Positions 5,141 to 6,122 of a DNA stretch of 6,122 bases are shown in pieces; the first letter of the stretch is position 1, and each line of letters opens with the position of its first letter. The notes beneath the pieces were generated by a model. The model searched no databases, was not told where the DNA came from, and worked only from the letters and a program-made list of their open reading frames with translations. The translations under genes were made by a program, and so were the position numbers. The DNA is from Lachnospiraceae bacterium UBA4317 (lineage in GTDB: Bacteria; Bacillota_A; Clostridia; Lachnospirales; Lachnospiraceae), in the NCBI GenBank assembly GCA_002394525.1, contig DGUF01000177.1:1-6122 (forward strand), read 5' to 3'.

Positions 5141-6037
5141 ATGATACGCTACCAGAAGCAAAGGATCATCGTGACCAACAACAGCGAGGAGCTGCTGGAA
5201 ATGGAATCGAACGGCATGCCCTTCATCTGCAACTTCAATGAGAGCAGGTACTTCATAGGGCAGCATATTCCCTGGCACTGGCACGACTGGTTCGAGATCA
5301 ATTATACCGAGAGGGGATCCTATATTCTCCAGACACCGGATGAAAACATGGAGATCCTCCAGGGAGAAGCCGTGTTCATCAACAGCAGCATCCTTCATGC
5401 CTACGATTTCCCAAAGGATACGGGCTATTACTCCCTCTCATGCGAGACCCGTTTTCCAGGAGGAGAAGCAGGGGGATATCTCGACAGAAAGTTCTTTTCC
5501 CCGATCCTCCGGTCCAGGTCCCTGTCGGTCCTCCATATCAGACCCGACACGGAGAGAAGGATCCGGATGATCAACTGCATTCTGGACTTTCTGCGCGCCC
5601 TGCGGGAGGAGCCCGCAGCCTACGAGCTGACTGTCCGGCAGAGCCTGGTGGACTTTCTGCTCCTCCTTTCGGAGGAAGCCGAGGAAATCCTGGCAAAGGA
5701 CAAAAGGGGAAACGAACGTGATATGGAGCGCATGAAGCTCATGCTCAATTTTATCTATGAGCATTATGCAGACCAGATCGGCGTGCAGGAGATTGCACAG
5801 GCCGCAGACCTGAGCCTCAGAGAATGCACGCGCTGCTTCAAGAGATCCGTCAGCCGCACGCCGGTCCGGTTCCTGATCGAATACCGGGCCCAGATGGCGG
5901 CCTCCCTTCTGCTGGGGACGGGGCAGACCATCTCCGAGATCGCCGAAAAATGCGGCTTTCTGTCCGACAGCTACTTCAGCAAGGCCTTCCGCGAGATTTA
6001 TAAATGCACACCCCGGGAGTACCGGAAAGGAAATTAA
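5141..6037 (+). CDS. AraC-family transcriptional regulator with N-terminal cupin sensor domain
   Basis: ATG 5141 follows GAGGTG (5131-5136) closely. The 298-residue length is typical for the family. Residues about 30-110 form a cupin-type sensor with HIPWHWHDWFEI (42-53), the HxHxxxEI signature of AraC_binding/cupin_2 ligand domains. Residues about 195-298 hold the double helix-turn-helix: helix pair one from about 213 (IGVQEIAQAADLSLRECTRCFK), helix pair two from 264 (ISEIAEKCGFLSDSYFSKAFRE), ending in CTPREYRK, the standard AraC closing motif. It is probably a ligand-responsive cytoplasmic activator. By position it most likely controls the MFS transporter, and perhaps the sugar-binding protein gene. 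The only promoter candidate seen is TTGACG at 5033-5038 with a weak AAAAAT at 5057-5062, which would put the terminator in its leader. Confidence 0.93.
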   Translation: MIRYQKQRIIVTNNSEELLEMESNGMPFICNFNESRYFIGQHIPWHWHDWFEINYTERGSYILQTPDENMEILQGEAVFINSSILHAYDFPKDTGYYSLSCETRFPGGEAGGYLDRKFFSPILRSRSLSVLHIRPDTERRIRMINCILDFLRALREEPAAYELTVRQSLVDFLLLLSEEAEEILAKDKRGNERDMERMKLMLNFIYEHYADQIGVQEIAQAADLSLRECTRCFKRSVSRTPVRFLIEYRAQMAASLLLGTGQTISEIAEKCGFLSDSYFSKAFREIYKCTPREYRKGN

Positions 6038-6044
6038 AAAAAAA

Positions 6045-6097
6045 CCGCCGAACCGAGCCACACCAATCTGTGTGGACCGGTTCGGCGGATTCTTTTT
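6045..6097 (+). terminator. Rho-independent terminator after the AraC gene
   Basis: ccgccgaaccg (6045-6055) pairs perfectly with cggttcggcgg (6078-6088); after a two-base mismatch the stem resumes as ccacac (6058-6063) with gtgtgg (6070-6075). The tail attcttttt (6089-6097) supplies the U-run. It begins seven bases after the stop codon, ending the regulator's transcript. Confidence 0.9.
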
Positions 6098-6098
6098 G

Positions 6099-6110
6099 CT
6101 GCTTCGGCAG
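6099..6110. other. Small UUCG tetraloop hairpin at the window end
   Basis: ctgc (6099-6102) and gcag (6107-6110) enclose the stable tetraloop ttcg. It follows the terminator by two bases. It may belong to that terminator's tail or to a neighbouring feature cut off by the window edge. Confidence 0.4.
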
Positions 6111-6122
6111 TGAGTCACCGGG

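Overview
The window reads as a chromosomal segment of a low-to-mid GC Firmicute, most likely a gut-type Clostridia (Lachnospiraceae-like). The grounds are strong AGGAGG-type ribosome sites, a probable TTG start, a Gram-positive lipoprotein signal on an orphan sugar-binding protein, Rho-independent terminators with long stems, and GC-rich coding DNA interrupted by AT-rich intergenic DNA. The exact taxon cannot be read from this sequence alone. All supported genes lie on the + strand.

Layout. Bases 1-42 are the last 13 codons of a gene whose body lies outside the window. A roughly 350-base intergenic stretch follows, holding GC-rich hairpins (62-110, 150-163), a 53-base near-palindrome that probably ends transcription (215-267), and a T-rich degenerate tandem repeat (286-352). 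Next is a membrane-anchored CapA/PgsA-type (PGA_cap) metallophosphatase-fold protein (393-2039) with an unusual seven-residue repeat in its cytoplasmic N-terminus, closed by a strong terminator (2104-2155). An AT-rich regulatory stretch (2156-2479), with a good sigma-A-type promoter and a perfect 15-base tandem repeat, leads into an MglB-like sugar-binding lipoprotein (2480-3529). A further intergenic region (3530-3825) carries a perfect 14-base palindrome and a 19-bp wobble-containing RNA hairpin. It precedes an MFS transporter (3826-5043), a terminator (5065-5101), an AraC-family regulator (5141-6037) and a final terminator (6045-6097).

How the genes may work together. The MFS transporter and AraC regulator make a conventional regulator/transporter pair, probably for a sugar or sugar-like small molecule. 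The binding lipoprotein upstream has no ABC permease or ATPase beside it, so it either partners a distant ABC system or serves as a sensor. The CapA-like protein is separated from the rest by a terminator and looks like an independent cell-envelope unit. No mobile element, CRISPR array, tRNA or rRNA was seen. Nothing in the window demands a new system. The features most worth a second look are the orphan binding protein with altered ligand residues, the repeat-bearing N-terminus of the CapA-like protein, and the unexplained repeats and hairpins in the three intergenic regions.
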